Shown: positions 1-7,964 of the stretch, piece by piece
How positions within the stretch are numbered: position 1 is the stretch's first letter
Layout of the letters: each line of letters opens with the position of its first letter
Source: Hymenobacter volaticus
GTDB lineage: Bacteria; Bacteroidota; Bacteroidia; Cytophagales; Hymenobacteraceae
Direction of reading: 5' to 3'
NCBI RefSeq assembly: GCF_022921055.1
Contig: NZ_CP095061.1
Location: forward strand, 1,217,501 to 1,281,500
Length of the DNA: 64,000 nucleotides
Translations under genes and position numbers: made by a program
Notes under the pieces: model-generated
The model's input: only the letters and a program-made list of their open reading frames with translations
Told to the model about the DNA's origin: nothing
The model's database searches: none

Positions 1-1445
1 ACCAGTACCACCAGCGGACCGCTGTACTGGACGCGAGGGTCACGGTCGTTGAGTACGCTAGGTGCACCCTGAGGGCCCTTCACTTGCACCACTGGGCCGC
101 TGTCGATAAACAGGCCTGCCATTTCTACAGCGTCTTGCAAAGAACCACCGCCATTGAAACGTAGATCAAGCACCACACCCGACACGTTCTCTTGCTTGAG
201 TTTCTCTAGTTCTTTCTTCACGTCTTCGGCAGAGCTACGGCCACCGTTATCGTTGAAATCAGCATAAAAGGTAGGAAGCTTGATGTAACCAATTTTCTTA
301 CCGGCATCATTGATGGTAGCCGACTGAGCAAAGGTTTCTTTGATCACTACGACGTCGCGAATGATAGAGATGATCTTGGTGCTGTTGTCGGGCTTCTTCA
401 CCGTTAAGCGAACTTCGCTGCCCTTTTTGCCTTTGATCATGGTTACCGCCTTATCGAGGCGCATACCTTCTACCGATACTGGCTCGGCATCACCCTGAGC
501 AACCCGGGAGATAATATCACCGGCTTTCAACTCGCCTTGACGGTAAGAAGCACTACCCGGGATAATATCAGACACCTTGATCTGGCCGTCCTTTTCTTGT
601 AGGGAAGCACCAATGCCCTCGAAACGACCGGTCATGGCCTGGTCGAACGATTCTTTGTCGCGTGGAGCGAAGTACTCGGTGTGCGGGTCGTAGGTATTGG
701 CAATAACGTTGGCATACATTGCCAAACGGTCGTTTGCATCGTTTTGAAGCAAATCGTTGAACTGATCGTCGAAGTACTTCAGCACCCGCTTGCGCGCTTC
801 AATTTCCATTTCTGCAGGCGTACGAGTTGGCTCGGAGGTGGTAGCAGGAGAAGGAGTAACTGAAGTCGAAGCTAGTGGCTTGTCTTTCTTCTTTGCTTGG
901 GCGTCCATCATTTCTGAAACGCGCACCAACGTCTGGTACTTCAAGAACTTGCGCCACTCCTCTCGCTGGGCAGACTTGTCGGCAGCGAAGCTGGCTTTAT
1001 CAGGCTCCGTCTCGAAAGTTTCTTCGGTAGTGAAGTCGAAAGGCTTGGTTAGGATGTCACGATACAACGCCTGCACGTCTTTCACGCGCTGATCGAGAAG
1101 GACATTGGTTTGGTCCATGAATTCGTGGGTACCACGCTTCACTTCCTCGTCAATATCGTTCTGGAATTTGGTGCGAAGCTGGGCCACGTCGGAGGCCAGT
1201 AAGAATTTCTTGTTGGAGTCTACACGCTTTAGATACAGATCAAAGACACGCTTAGAGAAGGTGTCATCAAGCTTTTCAGGCTGGTAGTGCATCGTAGTGA
1301 GGCCTTGCAGCATAGCCTGCACCAGCACGGCGTCCTTCTGGGGCGTCCGCGCATCACTACGACGGTAGAGCTTGTAGGAAGCCAGCACGAAAACTGCCAG
1401 CACCACCGCGGCATACAAGCCTATCTTGATTCGGGGAAAAGACAT
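1..1445 (-). CDS. prc: Carboxy-terminal (tail-specific) processing protease, S41 family, partial
   Basis: Periplasmic or membrane-bound serine protease of the Tsp/Prc type, which trims proteins at their C-termini. The reading frame runs off the start of the window, so about 481 N-terminal residues are visible. There is an N-terminal membrane anchor (residues about 8-24), a charged helical region, then a PDZ domain (GIGASLQEKDGQ... about residues 275-350) and the beginning of the S41 protease domain with DLRFNGGGSLQDA. The catalytic Ser-Lys pair would lie just beyond the edge, so activity cannot be judged. The start is the ATG at 1445, which gives a clean anchor (MSFPRIKIGLYAAVV). The coding strand points away from the other genes shown. 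Confidence 0.93.
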   Translation of the reverse strand, partial: MSFPRIKIGLYAAVVLAVFVLASYKLYRRSDARTPQKDAVLVQAMLQGLTTMHYQPEKLDDTFSKRVFDLYLKRVDSNKKFLLASDVAQLRTKFQNDIDEEVKRGTHEFMDQTNVLLDQRVKDVQALYRDILTKPFDFTTEETFETEPDKASFAADKSAQREEWRKFLKYQTLVRVSEMMDAQAKKKDKPLASTSVTPSPATTSEPTRTPAEMEIEARKRVLKYFDDQFNDLLQNDANDRLAMYANVIANTYDPHTEYFAPRDKESFDQAMTGRFEGIGASLQEKDGQIKVSDIIPGSASYRQGELKAGDIISRVAQGDAEPVSVEGMRLDKAVTMIKGKKGSEVRLTVKKPDNSTKIISIIRDVVVIKETFAQSATINDAGKKIGYIKLPTFYADFNDNGGRSSAEDVKKELEKLKQENVSGVVLDLRFNGGGSLQDAVEMAGLFIDSGPVVQVKGPQGAPSVLNDRDPRVQYSGPLVVL

Positions 1446-1708
1446 GGAAAATCGAGTGAAATGGAGGAAAATCAATTGTAATAAAGCGCCGTTCTGATAC
1501 TTACGGCACCGTAGCAGCCCTGGTTAAACTAAAAACGCCGAAGGTTGATGAATAAGTGCCATCAGGCGCTGCTATTCTAAAAAACAAAGACAAAGAAGTA
1601 GCTAGAAAGTTGTCTGCTTTCTATGTCTTTGGAGTGCTAAAAACGGGCCAAAGAGCGATATATGCTATTTCGGCAGGTGCAGTAATTTACTGATTCTATC
1701 CAGACAAA
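1446..1708. other. Intergenic region, no gene seen
   Basis: About 260 bases between the protease start and the terminator of the next minus-strand gene. It must hold the promoter of the protease. I see no good TAnnTTTG box, no open frame of note and no RNA gene. Confidence 0.5.
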
Positions 1709-1742
1709 AAAAGCCCCCTCCAAGAACTAGGAGGGGGCTTTT
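1709..1742 (-). terminator. Rho-independent terminator
   Basis: A 13-bp perfect stem (aaaagccccctcc paired with ggagggggctttt) with an 8-base loop, ending in T residues when read on the minus strand. It lies 20 bases beyond the stop codon of the stress-protein gene at 1763. Confidence 0.85.
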
Positions 1743-1762
1743 GAGGATGAGCTACTTAGCGA

Positions 1763-2614
1763 CTAGTACCGACGTACTTTGTCACCGTTGCTGCGACGGA
1801 ACTCCTCTTCGAAGTAACGAGCATCTTCGTCGTTGCGTGGGTTAACACCCATTACAATGCCGCCATTTTTGATATCGGATTCGTACTCTTTAGCGTGCTC
1901 CTCAGGAATACCCGAGCCTACCAGTGCACCTACAAGGCCACCCGTCAGACCACCGGCACCAGCACCAGCCAAGGCTGCTGCAATAGGACCAGCAATAATC
2001 AAACCTAGGCCCGGAAGAGCTACCGAAGTACCGATGGCAGCAATTGCGCCAATCACAGCACCAGCTGTACCACCAATGGCCGAACCTACGCCAGCACCTT
2101 CCATAGCCTTGTCGCCAAGCTCGGTGTCAGCTGTGTCGCTGCCGAAGTGCGTTTTACGCGTTTCGTCAGACATGAGCACGTTTACATCATCTTTGGTGTA
2201 GCCGCGCGATGACAACGAGTTATAAGCTTGCTCAGCACTATTACGGTCGCGGAACATGCCCGTCATCATACCCCCTTTGCCAGAAGTAGAGCTGCTACCG
2301 GTTAACGCATTGCCTGCATCGCTAGCAGCATTCTGTACGGCGTCGATGCCAGCACCAACAGTTGCACCTGCTGAACCTGCTAGAGCAGCTCCTTTTTGGG
2401 TAGCACTGTAGTCATGCGTAGGGTTGGTATCTGCACCGCTGATGCTAGAATCGCCGGTGCTAGAGTTACCTAAGTTACCGCCCGAGGTAGAATTGCTGCT
2501 AGAACCCGTAGACATCGAGCCACTGCCAAAGCCAGTGCCGGCATTGCCAGTACCATAGTTAGAACCTGAGCCAGTACCGGTATTCATCGGATTATTCGAT
2601 TCGTTGGTGTTCAT
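1763..2614 (-). CDS. Glycine-zipper stress protein with a YflT-like (general stress 17M) domain
   Basis: A 283-residue protein of unknown exact function. The first 85 residues are a low-complexity Gly/Ser/Asn/Thr tail. A short module around residues 118-150 (MFRDRNSAEQAYNSLSSRGY...) resembles the N-terminal part of the heat-induced/general stress protein YflT family. It is followed by a long Gly/Ala-rich stretch (about 175-235) of glycine-zipper type that could insert into or oligomerise at a membrane. The charged C-terminus ends EEEFRRSNGDKVRRY. There is no classical signal peptide. It is a single gene closed by its own terminator. Related proteins are often induced by osmotic or general stress; that role here is inference. 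Confidence 0.75.
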   Translation of the reverse strand: MNTNESNNPMNTGTGSGSNYGTGNAGTGFGSGSMSTGSSSNSTSGGNLGNSSTGDSSISGADTNPTHDYSATQKGAALAGSAGATVGAGIDAVQNAASDAGNALTGSSSTSGKGGMMTGMFRDRNSAEQAYNSLSSRGYTKDDVNVLMSDETRKTHFGSDTADTELGDKAMEGAGVGSAIGGTAGAVIGAIAAIGTSVALPGLGLIIAGPIAAALAGAGAGGLTGGLVGALVGSGIPEEHAKEYESDIKNGGIVMGVNPRNDEDARYFEEEFRRSNGDKVRRY

Positions 2615-2784
2615 GTGCGAGAGATGTTAAGTTGAAATGGTGGGGAAAGGAAGCATCCCATGCAGCTGTGAAAGTGGAATACTGCACCGAATGTGAGTAG
2701 CTAAACGCGACCGTTCCAGTAGGGGTTACACATATAATTAAGGCATCCCTATTTTTCAACTATTTTTTTCTGCACAGCCGAGCT

Positions 2785-3153
2785 TTAGCCCCACCGTTCG
2801 TAGTTGGCATCGTCTTGCCAGAACGCCCGGCATTCCCGGCGCATGTTTTTCAACAAGTCCTCTTGGTGCTTGAGAGTGCGCCATTCGCCCATTCCAAGTC
2901 GTTCACAGAGCTTATAAAAGTTGTCGCCTTGTCCTTTCGAGCCCTCTACTTTCACGAGGCAACTCAGTATGGGCCGGCCCGCTTTGTATTCCTGTTCCGA
3001 AATTTCAGCTAAGAGCTCGTTCAGACGACCTTTCTCGTGCGAGATATCCAGGTTTAGGCCCAGTTCAGCCTCCTGTACTAGGTTCAAGTAGCTAATAGTA
3101 CCAACCTGATGGCGGGAAAAGCGAATTAAGTGGCTGCGAATTCGGCCGAACAT
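2785..3153 (-). CDS. Hypothetical protein, 122 aa
   Basis: I do not recognise a family. The frame is open further upstream to 3243, but that part overlaps the terminator hairpin of the proline dehydrogenase gene (3195-3230), so the ATG at 3153 (MFGRIRSHLIRFSR) is preferred. The protein is charged and soluble, with a central segment GLNLDISHEKGRLNELLAEI and a C-terminal half rich in Lys, Arg and aromatic residues (EWRTLKHQEDLLKNMRR). There is no signal peptide or membrane segment. A nucleic-acid role is possible but not supported by any motif. Confidence 0.65.
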   Translation of the reverse strand: MFGRIRSHLIRFSRHQVGTISYLNLVQEAELGLNLDISHEKGRLNELLAEISEQEYKAGRPILSCLVKVEGSKGQGDNFYKLCERLGMGEWRTLKHQEDLLKNMRRECRAFWQDDANYERWG

Positions 3154-3188
3154 GGGCAGAGGGAATGGAATTAAAGGACGGAAAGTAC

Positions 3189-3230
3189 AAAAAAGCCCGT
3201 TGTTCCAGAATGATATCTGAAACAACGGGC
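3189..3230 (-). terminator. Rho-independent terminator of the proline dehydrogenase gene
   Basis: A 10-bp stem gcccgttgtt / aacaacgggc (3195-3204 with 3221-3230) followed on the minus strand by a run of six T. It lies 40 bases past the stop codon at 3270 and argues against the upstream start of the next small gene. Confidence 0.8.
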
Positions 3231-3269
3231 GGCGGCTACCCAAAACCGTGCCGAACAGGCAAATAAATC

Positions 3270-4460
3270 CTAACGCCCTTGGCGTCGTCTTATTTCTTTT
3301 TGGATGAGAAGAAATTCGCGGCTGCTTTGGCCAGCAATAGCAGTGTTCTCATCGGCCCGGCGCAATAGATAGGGCATAACCGCGTCTACGGGACCGTAGG
3401 GCACATATTTAGCTGTGTTATAGCCCGCATGCGCCAGGTTGTAACTTAGGTTGTCGCTCATACCATAAAGCTGAGCAAACCAAATGCGTTGGTCGCCGGG
3501 TTGTAGCTCATGTTCTTGCATGAGCTCGGTCAGCAGTTTGGAGCTAGCTTCGTTGTGCGTGCCAGCACAGATACTAATCCGGTCGACGTGCTCCACACAA
3601 TACCGCAACGACTCATTATAGAGTGCATCCGTTTCCTGTTTGGTCGGATTAATTGGATTCTTGTAGCCGCGCTGCGTAGCTACCCGAGCCTCTTTCTCCA
3701 TATAAGCCCCCCGTACCAACTTGCCACCCAAAAAGTAGCCTTCGCGTTTTGCTACGTCGTGGGCTTCTTTGATAGCATCAAGCCGATCGTGGCGGTAGAG
3801 TTGGTAGGTGTTCCAAACAATGGCCGATTCGCGGTTGTACTTGCGCATCATCTCGTACGCCATGTTGTCGATGGTCTGCTGAAACCAGCTTTCTTCGGCA
3901 TCAACAAACACACGCACACCATATTGATGCGCTCGATGACAAATGGCATCCATCCGGGTATAAGCCCGGTCATAACTGGCTTGCTCGGCAGGTGTGAGGG
4001 ACTTGCCAGCCTGTATCTTTTCGAGCAAAGAGCTGTCCGCCAAGCCCGTTACTTTGAACACCGAAAACGGAATGTGCGTGGAGCGGTGCGCTAAATCGAG
4101 GGTAGCCAAAATTTCGTCGCGAGTCTGGTCGAAGCTTTTGTCACTGCCTTCGCCTTCCACAGAATAGTCGAGGATGGTGCCAATGCCGTAGCGGCCCAAC
4201 TCGGCAATCACCGGAACACACTCTTTGATGGTTTCACCACCACAAAACTGCCGGAAAATGGAATGCTTGATAAGAAACTTCGTGCCGGGTAGATTCCACT
4301 TCAACGCAGTTTTCATCAAGCCTCCACCGGTTTTCACCAGGGTGTTGTTGTTCATGGAGGCGAAAAGCGCATACATCTTGCGCAACTCTGCGTCCGACTT
4401 CGAAGCGAAGGCGACAGCAGTGTCATCAAAAGAGACCGGCGGGGCTTGGGTTAAAGGCAT
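3270..4460 (-). CDS. Proline dehydrogenase
   Basis: FAD enzyme that oxidises proline to pyrroline-5-carboxylate, the first step of proline catabolism. It is a stand-alone enzyme of about 396 residues, not the bifunctional PutA form. The TIM-barrel family signatures are visible: VRVFVDAEESWFQQTID, KLVRGAYMEKE, and the C-terminal YGPVDAVMPYLLRRADEN that lines the proline/FAD site. The frame is open to 4514, but a TACCTTTG -7 box lies at 4495-4502, downstream of that start. The ATG at 4460 (MPLTQAPPVSF) is therefore the likely start. No P5C dehydrogenase gene is adjacent. Confidence 0.95.
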   Translation of the reverse strand: MPLTQAPPVSFDDTAVAFASKSDAELRKMYALFASMNNNTLVKTGGGLMKTALKWNLPGTKFLIKHSIFRQFCGGETIKECVPVIAELGRYGIGTILDYSVEGEGSDKSFDQTRDEILATLDLAHRSTHIPFSVFKVTGLADSSLLEKIQAGKSLTPAEQASYDRAYTRMDAICHRAHQYGVRVFVDAEESWFQQTIDNMAYEMMRKYNRESAIVWNTYQLYRHDRLDAIKEAHDVAKREGYFLGGKLVRGAYMEKEARVATQRGYKNPINPTKQETDALYNESLRYCVEHVDRISICAGTHNEASSKLLTELMQEHELQPGDQRIWFAQLYGMSDNLSYNLAHAGYNTAKYVPYGPVDAVMPYLLRRADENTAIAGQSSREFLLIQKEIRRRQGR

Positions 4461-4494
4461 TGGGTGTAGCTTTGGGCGGAAGTTAATGGGTAGG

Positions 4495-4502
4495 CAAAGG
4501 TA
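4495..4502 (-). promoter_or_regulatory. Bacteroidota -7 promoter box of the proline dehydrogenase gene
   Basis: Reads TACCTTTG on the minus strand, an exact match to TAnnTTTG, about 35 bases before the chosen ATG at 4460. No clear TTG -33 element stands at the best distance. Confidence 0.5.
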
Positions 4503-4518
4503 GTCTTTAAACAAGATT

Positions 4519-4552
4519 TTGTCGGGCTTAGTTGCCCACCCACTTATCTTGC
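4519..4552 (+). promoter_or_regulatory. Probable promoter of the DAHP synthase gene
   Basis: TTG at 4519-4521 and TATCTTGC at 4545-4552, spaced 23 bases. This resembles the Bacteroidota TTG/TAnnTTTG pattern with a two-base deviation in the -7 box. It lies 70 bases before the ATG and is divergent from the proline dehydrogenase promoter. Confidence 0.4.
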
Positions 4553-4621
4553 ATTAAACACAGCTCGTATCGCATTCATTCAGCGAATCCGTAGTTATCC
4601 GCTCCTGTTTTTTCTTTCACT

Positions 4622-5719
4622 ATGCAGAGTTCTTCAACTCCCGAAACCTTCTTCACTCGCCGCCTCACGGCTAAGGGCAGCCCCTTGCTCATTGCTGGTC
4701 CTTGCTCAGCCGAAACCGAAGAGCAGGTGTTGGCTACGGCCCAAGGCCTAAAGGCTCTTGGCAAGATAGATTTGTTTCGGGCAGGCATCTGGAAGCCGCG
4801 CACGAAGCCAGGCGGATTTGAGGGGATGGGCTCTGTAGCGCTGCCGTGGTTGCAGCGGGTGAAAGCCGAGACGGGAATACCTACTACCGTGGAAGTGGCC
4901 AATCCGCGCCATGTAGAAGAAGCCTTGGCACACGGCATTGATGTGTTATGGATTGGTGCCCGTACCACTGTAAATCCCTTTGCCATCCAAGAACTGGCCG
5001 ATGCGCTAGCCGGAACCGGAGTACCGGTGATGGTGAAAAATCCGGTCAATCCTGATGTGGCGCTGTGGGCCGGGGCACTAGAACGCCTAGAGCGAGCCGG
5101 CATCACCGATCTGGCCGCTATACACCGGGGGTTCAGCACCTTTGCGCCTTCTCGCTACCGCAATGCACCCACCTGGATTCTGCCTATTGAACTGAAAAGC
5201 CGTTTTCCACAGCTGCCCCTCATCTGCGACCCTAGTCACATCGGTGGCCGCCGCGACTTGCTGTTGCCTATCGCTCAGAAGGCCCTCGACCTCGACTACG
5301 ACGGCCTGATGATTGAAACGCACCCCGACCCCGATCATGCCCTCAGCGACGCTGCCCAACAAGTGACGCCAGAGCGTTTAGGTGAAATTCTGAATGAGTT
5401 GCGCTTCCGCTACCGTTCTTCCAATAACGCCGAATACTTAAACAAAGCCGAGGAACTGCGGCATAAAATGGACGACGCCGACCGAGAAATTATGGAAGGT
5501 TTGGCTCGGCGCATGGCGCTAGTTGGCGAACTAGCCGAATACAAAAAAGAGAACGACGTCAAGATCCTACAAATGGACCGTTGGAACGAAATTTTTGAGT
5601 CCCGGCAGGCGTGGGCCCGCAAATTGGGCGTCAACGAGAAGTTTATAGCCGAGCTCTACAAACTAATCCACGTGGAAAGCATTCGGCGGCAAACTGAAAT
5701 CATGCAGCGACCCGAATAG
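4622..5719 (+). CDS. Bifunctional 3-deoxy-7-phosphoheptulonate (DAHP) synthase / chorismate mutase type II
   Basis: 365-residue fusion that catalyses the first step of the shikimate pathway (PEP + erythrose 4-phosphate to DAHP) and, further on, chorismate to prephenate. Residues about 1-260 are a DAHP synthase barrel with the AGPCSAET, GIWKPRTKPGGFEGMG, VMVKNP and DPSHIGGRRD signatures. Residues about 275-365 form a helical AroQ-type chorismate mutase (DDADREIMEGLARRMALVGE...). This domain order is typical of Bacteroidota. Having mutase fused to synthase usually makes the enzyme sensitive to phenylalanine/tyrosine supply; that is inference here. aroB and aroA follow on the same strand. The ATG at 4622 directly precedes the conserved domain. 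Confidence 0.95.
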   Translation: MQSSSTPETFFTRRLTAKGSPLLIAGPCSAETEEQVLATAQGLKALGKIDLFRAGIWKPRTKPGGFEGMGSVALPWLQRVKAETGIPTTVEVANPRHVEEALAHGIDVLWIGARTTVNPFAIQELADALAGTGVPVMVKNPVNPDVALWAGALERLERAGITDLAAIHRGFSTFAPSRYRNAPTWILPIELKSRFPQLPLICDPSHIGGRRDLLLPIAQKALDLDYDGLMIETHPDPDHALSDAAQQVTPERLGEILNELRFRYRSSNNAEYLNKAEELRHKMDDADREIMEGLARRMALVGELAEYKKENDVKILQMDRWNEIFESRQAWARKLGVNEKFIAELYKLIHVESIRRQTEIMQRPE

Positions 5720-5722
5720 CGC

Positions 5723-6124
5723 CTAGTCGCGCCGATAGGTCAAGCGAAAAGAATCTACACACGAACCATAATCAATTACTAGCTCCGAAGGCTCAATAGT
5801 GTAGGCAGGACTACCACTGGGAAAAGCACCTGTATTCTTGAACTGTATTACAGGAACAGTATCTGTAGAGCACGGAGATTTGCCTGTGCTAAAAGTATAT
5901 GTGCCGCTTGATACTTCTTTGTTGTCTCTGTAGTACACAACGCTGCCATCCGCTTTGAATTCCACAGCTTCGTTGGGTAACGGTTGACCTGGCAGGCAGT
6001 AACAATCCACGCCGTTTAGCTGCCAACGACCAACTATAAGGGCTGGTCCAGCGTCTTGGTCAGGCTTGCAGGCAATTAGGCTAAACAAGCTGCTAGTGAG
6101 CAGCAAGACGTAAAGTAACTTCAT
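5723..6124 (-). CDS. Lipocalin-like lipoprotein, 133 aa
   Basis: Small lipoprotein with a signal peptide ending in a lipobox (SLIAC, Cys about residue 19). The mature part begins with a stretch typical of lipocalin-like/META-type beta-barrel lipoproteins (LIVGRWQLNGVDCYC...) and continues in short beta strands (GSVVYYRD, SGTYTFS, LVIDYGSC). Four further cysteines (residues about 41, 43, 84 and 117) could form disulfides. The ligand is unknown. It lies convergent to the DAHP synthase gene with a three-base gap, and upstream of it on the same strand is a second lipoprotein of similar plan (6219-6644). Confidence 0.7.
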   Translation of the reverse strand: MKLLYVLLLTSSLFSLIACKPDQDAGPALIVGRWQLNGVDCYCLPGQPLPNEAVEFKADGSVVYYRDNKEVSSGTYTFSTGKSPCSTDTVPVIQFKNTGAFPSGSPAYTIEPSELVIDYGSCVDSFRLTYRRD

Positions 6125-6218
6125 ACTATAGAATAGAGTAGGGAACGGAAACAGGTTTTACCAAGACATAGCTCTTGTCCTTGGTAGCTGCTGCCGTACT
6201 AGTGAAATGAGTAGCTAG

Positions 6219-6644
6219 CTACTGTTTCTGTGCTACTCGAATGTAACTATGCTGGAAAGGTTCGCCGTTAGAGTCGCGCAATTGCAGATTGTTGCCTGAT
6301 ATAGTGTACAACTGTGTGCCCCGATATCCTCGGTACATGAGCACTTGCCGAACCGGTTTGCCAATTCCTTGCCGCTCGCGCCGAACCGCAAATACAGTAG
6401 CACTCACAAAATTGTCGTCCTCATAGAATCGTGCCCGTCCGCGCCGGTCGAACTCGACTACCACGCGGTGACCGGTAGTAGCTGGCGTGAGTACGGGTGA
6501 GTTAGGAGCAGCCGTTTGCTGCCACTCCCAACGCCCTACTAACTGTTCTTCTGGTTTAGGTATAGATTCACGTTGACAAGCAACCCACAGCGGAATAGCT
6601 AAGAGTAGCACGGCGGCAGATAAGCCGCGCAAATAGAGGGTCAT
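6219..6644 (-). CDS. Lipocalin-like lipoprotein, 141 aa
   Basis: Second small lipoprotein, sharing the plan of the 5723-6124 product: signal peptide with lipobox (WVAC, Cys about residue 23), then EQLVGRWEWQQTAA, then beta-rich sequence (VVVEFDRRGRARFYEDDNF) and a C-terminal YTISGNNLQLRD strand pattern. The common LVGRW start of the mature domain suggests the two are distant paralogues or share a lipocalin-like fold. The function is unknown. The gene reads divergently from aroB. Confidence 0.68.
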   Translation of the reverse strand: MTLYLRGLSAAVLLLAIPLWVACQRESIPKPEEQLVGRWEWQQTAAPNSPVLTPATTGHRVVVEFDRRGRARFYEDDNFVSATVFAVRRERQGIGKPVRQVLMYRGYRGTQLYTISGNNLQLRDSNGEPFQHSYIRVAQKQ

Positions 6645-6713
6645 AACTAATATAGAATGTAAGTTGCGGTTGTATGAGCAAGGCGGAGCCTAGACGGTTG
6701 CATTAAAGACTAT

Positions 6714-6721
6714 TATTTTTG
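6714..6721 (+). promoter_or_regulatory. -7 promoter box upstream of aroB
   Basis: TATTTTTG matches TAnnTTTG. A TTG at 6698-6700 is closer than usual (13 bases). The predicted transcript would start near 6728 and first contain a 17-codon frame (6731-6784) that ends 12 bases before the aroB TTG start. Confidence 0.4.
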
Positions 6722-6796
6722 CGCCATATCATGATGAAATTGTCTTCCGCAAATGCCGTACCTGAACGGTCACATTTCTTCTAAAAGGAATCAAAT

Positions 6797-7836
6797 TTGA
6801 ATAATAAAGTAGCCATTGGTTCGGAGGCACTGCCAGCCCTAGCTGAGCTATTGCGTCAGCCTGCTGTTAGTCAGGTATTTGTATTGGCGGATGCTAACAC
6901 CAGCCGGTTGTGCTATCCGTTGTTACGTTTTTACTTGCCAGAAGCCCATTCTCTAATTGAGATTCCTGCTGGCGAAGAAGCGAAAACGTTAGACTCTTGT
7001 GAAGCAGTTTGGAGCGAGCTAACTGAGCAGAGAGCCGACCGATTCGCGGTCTTGGTGAACCTCGGGGTGGAGTGGTGACGGACTTAGGCGGTTTTTGCGC
7101 TGCTTTATACAAACGAGGTATCCGGTTTGTGCAAGTGCCTACTACGCTACTTGCGCAGGTTGATGCCAGCGTGGGTGGCAAGACGGGTATTGATTTTCAA
7201 GGGTTTAAAAACCATCTAGGCGTTTTTCAAGAGCCAGCAGGCGTCTTTATTGACCCCAAGTTTCTCGCAACCCTAGACCCGCGCCAGTTGAAATCCGGTT
7301 ATGCCGAGGTGGTCAAACACGCGCTAATTGCTGATGCAGCCGCGTTTCGAGAACAGCGTATCAATAGCGTCTTTATTGACGACTGGACGGACGCGATTCA
7401 GCATTCAGTGGCTCTAAAGCAGGAAATTGTAGCGCAAGACCCTCTAGAAAATGGTCCGCGCAAACTGCTCAACTTTGGGCATACAGTTGGCCATGCGTTG
7501 GAAAGTTTCCTGTTGTCGCAGCCGGGGCGTGAGATTTTGCATGGTGAGGCAGTGGCTGCAGGAATGATTTGTGAGGCGTGGCTGAGTGTTCAGCACGGTT
7601 TGCTAAATGAGAATGATCTGGACCAAATTGAGACGTTCTTATTCTCAGTTTTCGAAAAGGTGCAGTTCGTCTCTTTGGAGACAGAAGCCATTGCTGATTA
7701 CGCCCGCCAGGACAAGAAAAATACTGGCTCGACCATCAACTGTACTCTGTTGGAAAGCATAGGCCGTGGCGTTTACAACCAGCCAGTTACAGTAGCAGAA
7801 ATTGCAGCTTCGTTGCGGTACTACCATCGGTTGTAG
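6797..7836 (+). CDS. aroB: 3-dehydroquinate synthase, frameshifted as sequenced
   Basis: Converts DAHP to 3-dehydroquinate, the second shikimate step, using NAD and a metal ion. The first frame (6797-7078) holds the N-terminal NAD-binding part and stops soon after LVNLG. The second frame resumes with VVTDLGGFCAALYKRG and carries QVPTTLLAQVDASVGGKTGID, KSGYAEVVKHALI and LNFGHTVGHALE (metal ligands). Adding one G to the G4 run at 7064-7067 restores LVNLGGGVVTDLGG and one 346-residue protein, the normal family length. A base-call error is therefore likelier than decay. The start is TTG at 6797 (NNKVAIGSEAL) with AAGGAA upstream; no in-frame ATG is available because a stop lies at 6782-6784. Confidence 0.92.
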
Positions 7837-7964
7837 CGTCATTCGCTGAGCGGCATAGCCTTACGAACGATACACCTGTTGGTGTACTGCCCATCAGCAA
7901 TCTATTAAATTACATCTTCCACCCATTCACCGAGTAATAGCTTGGTGCTACATTTTCAACCGCC

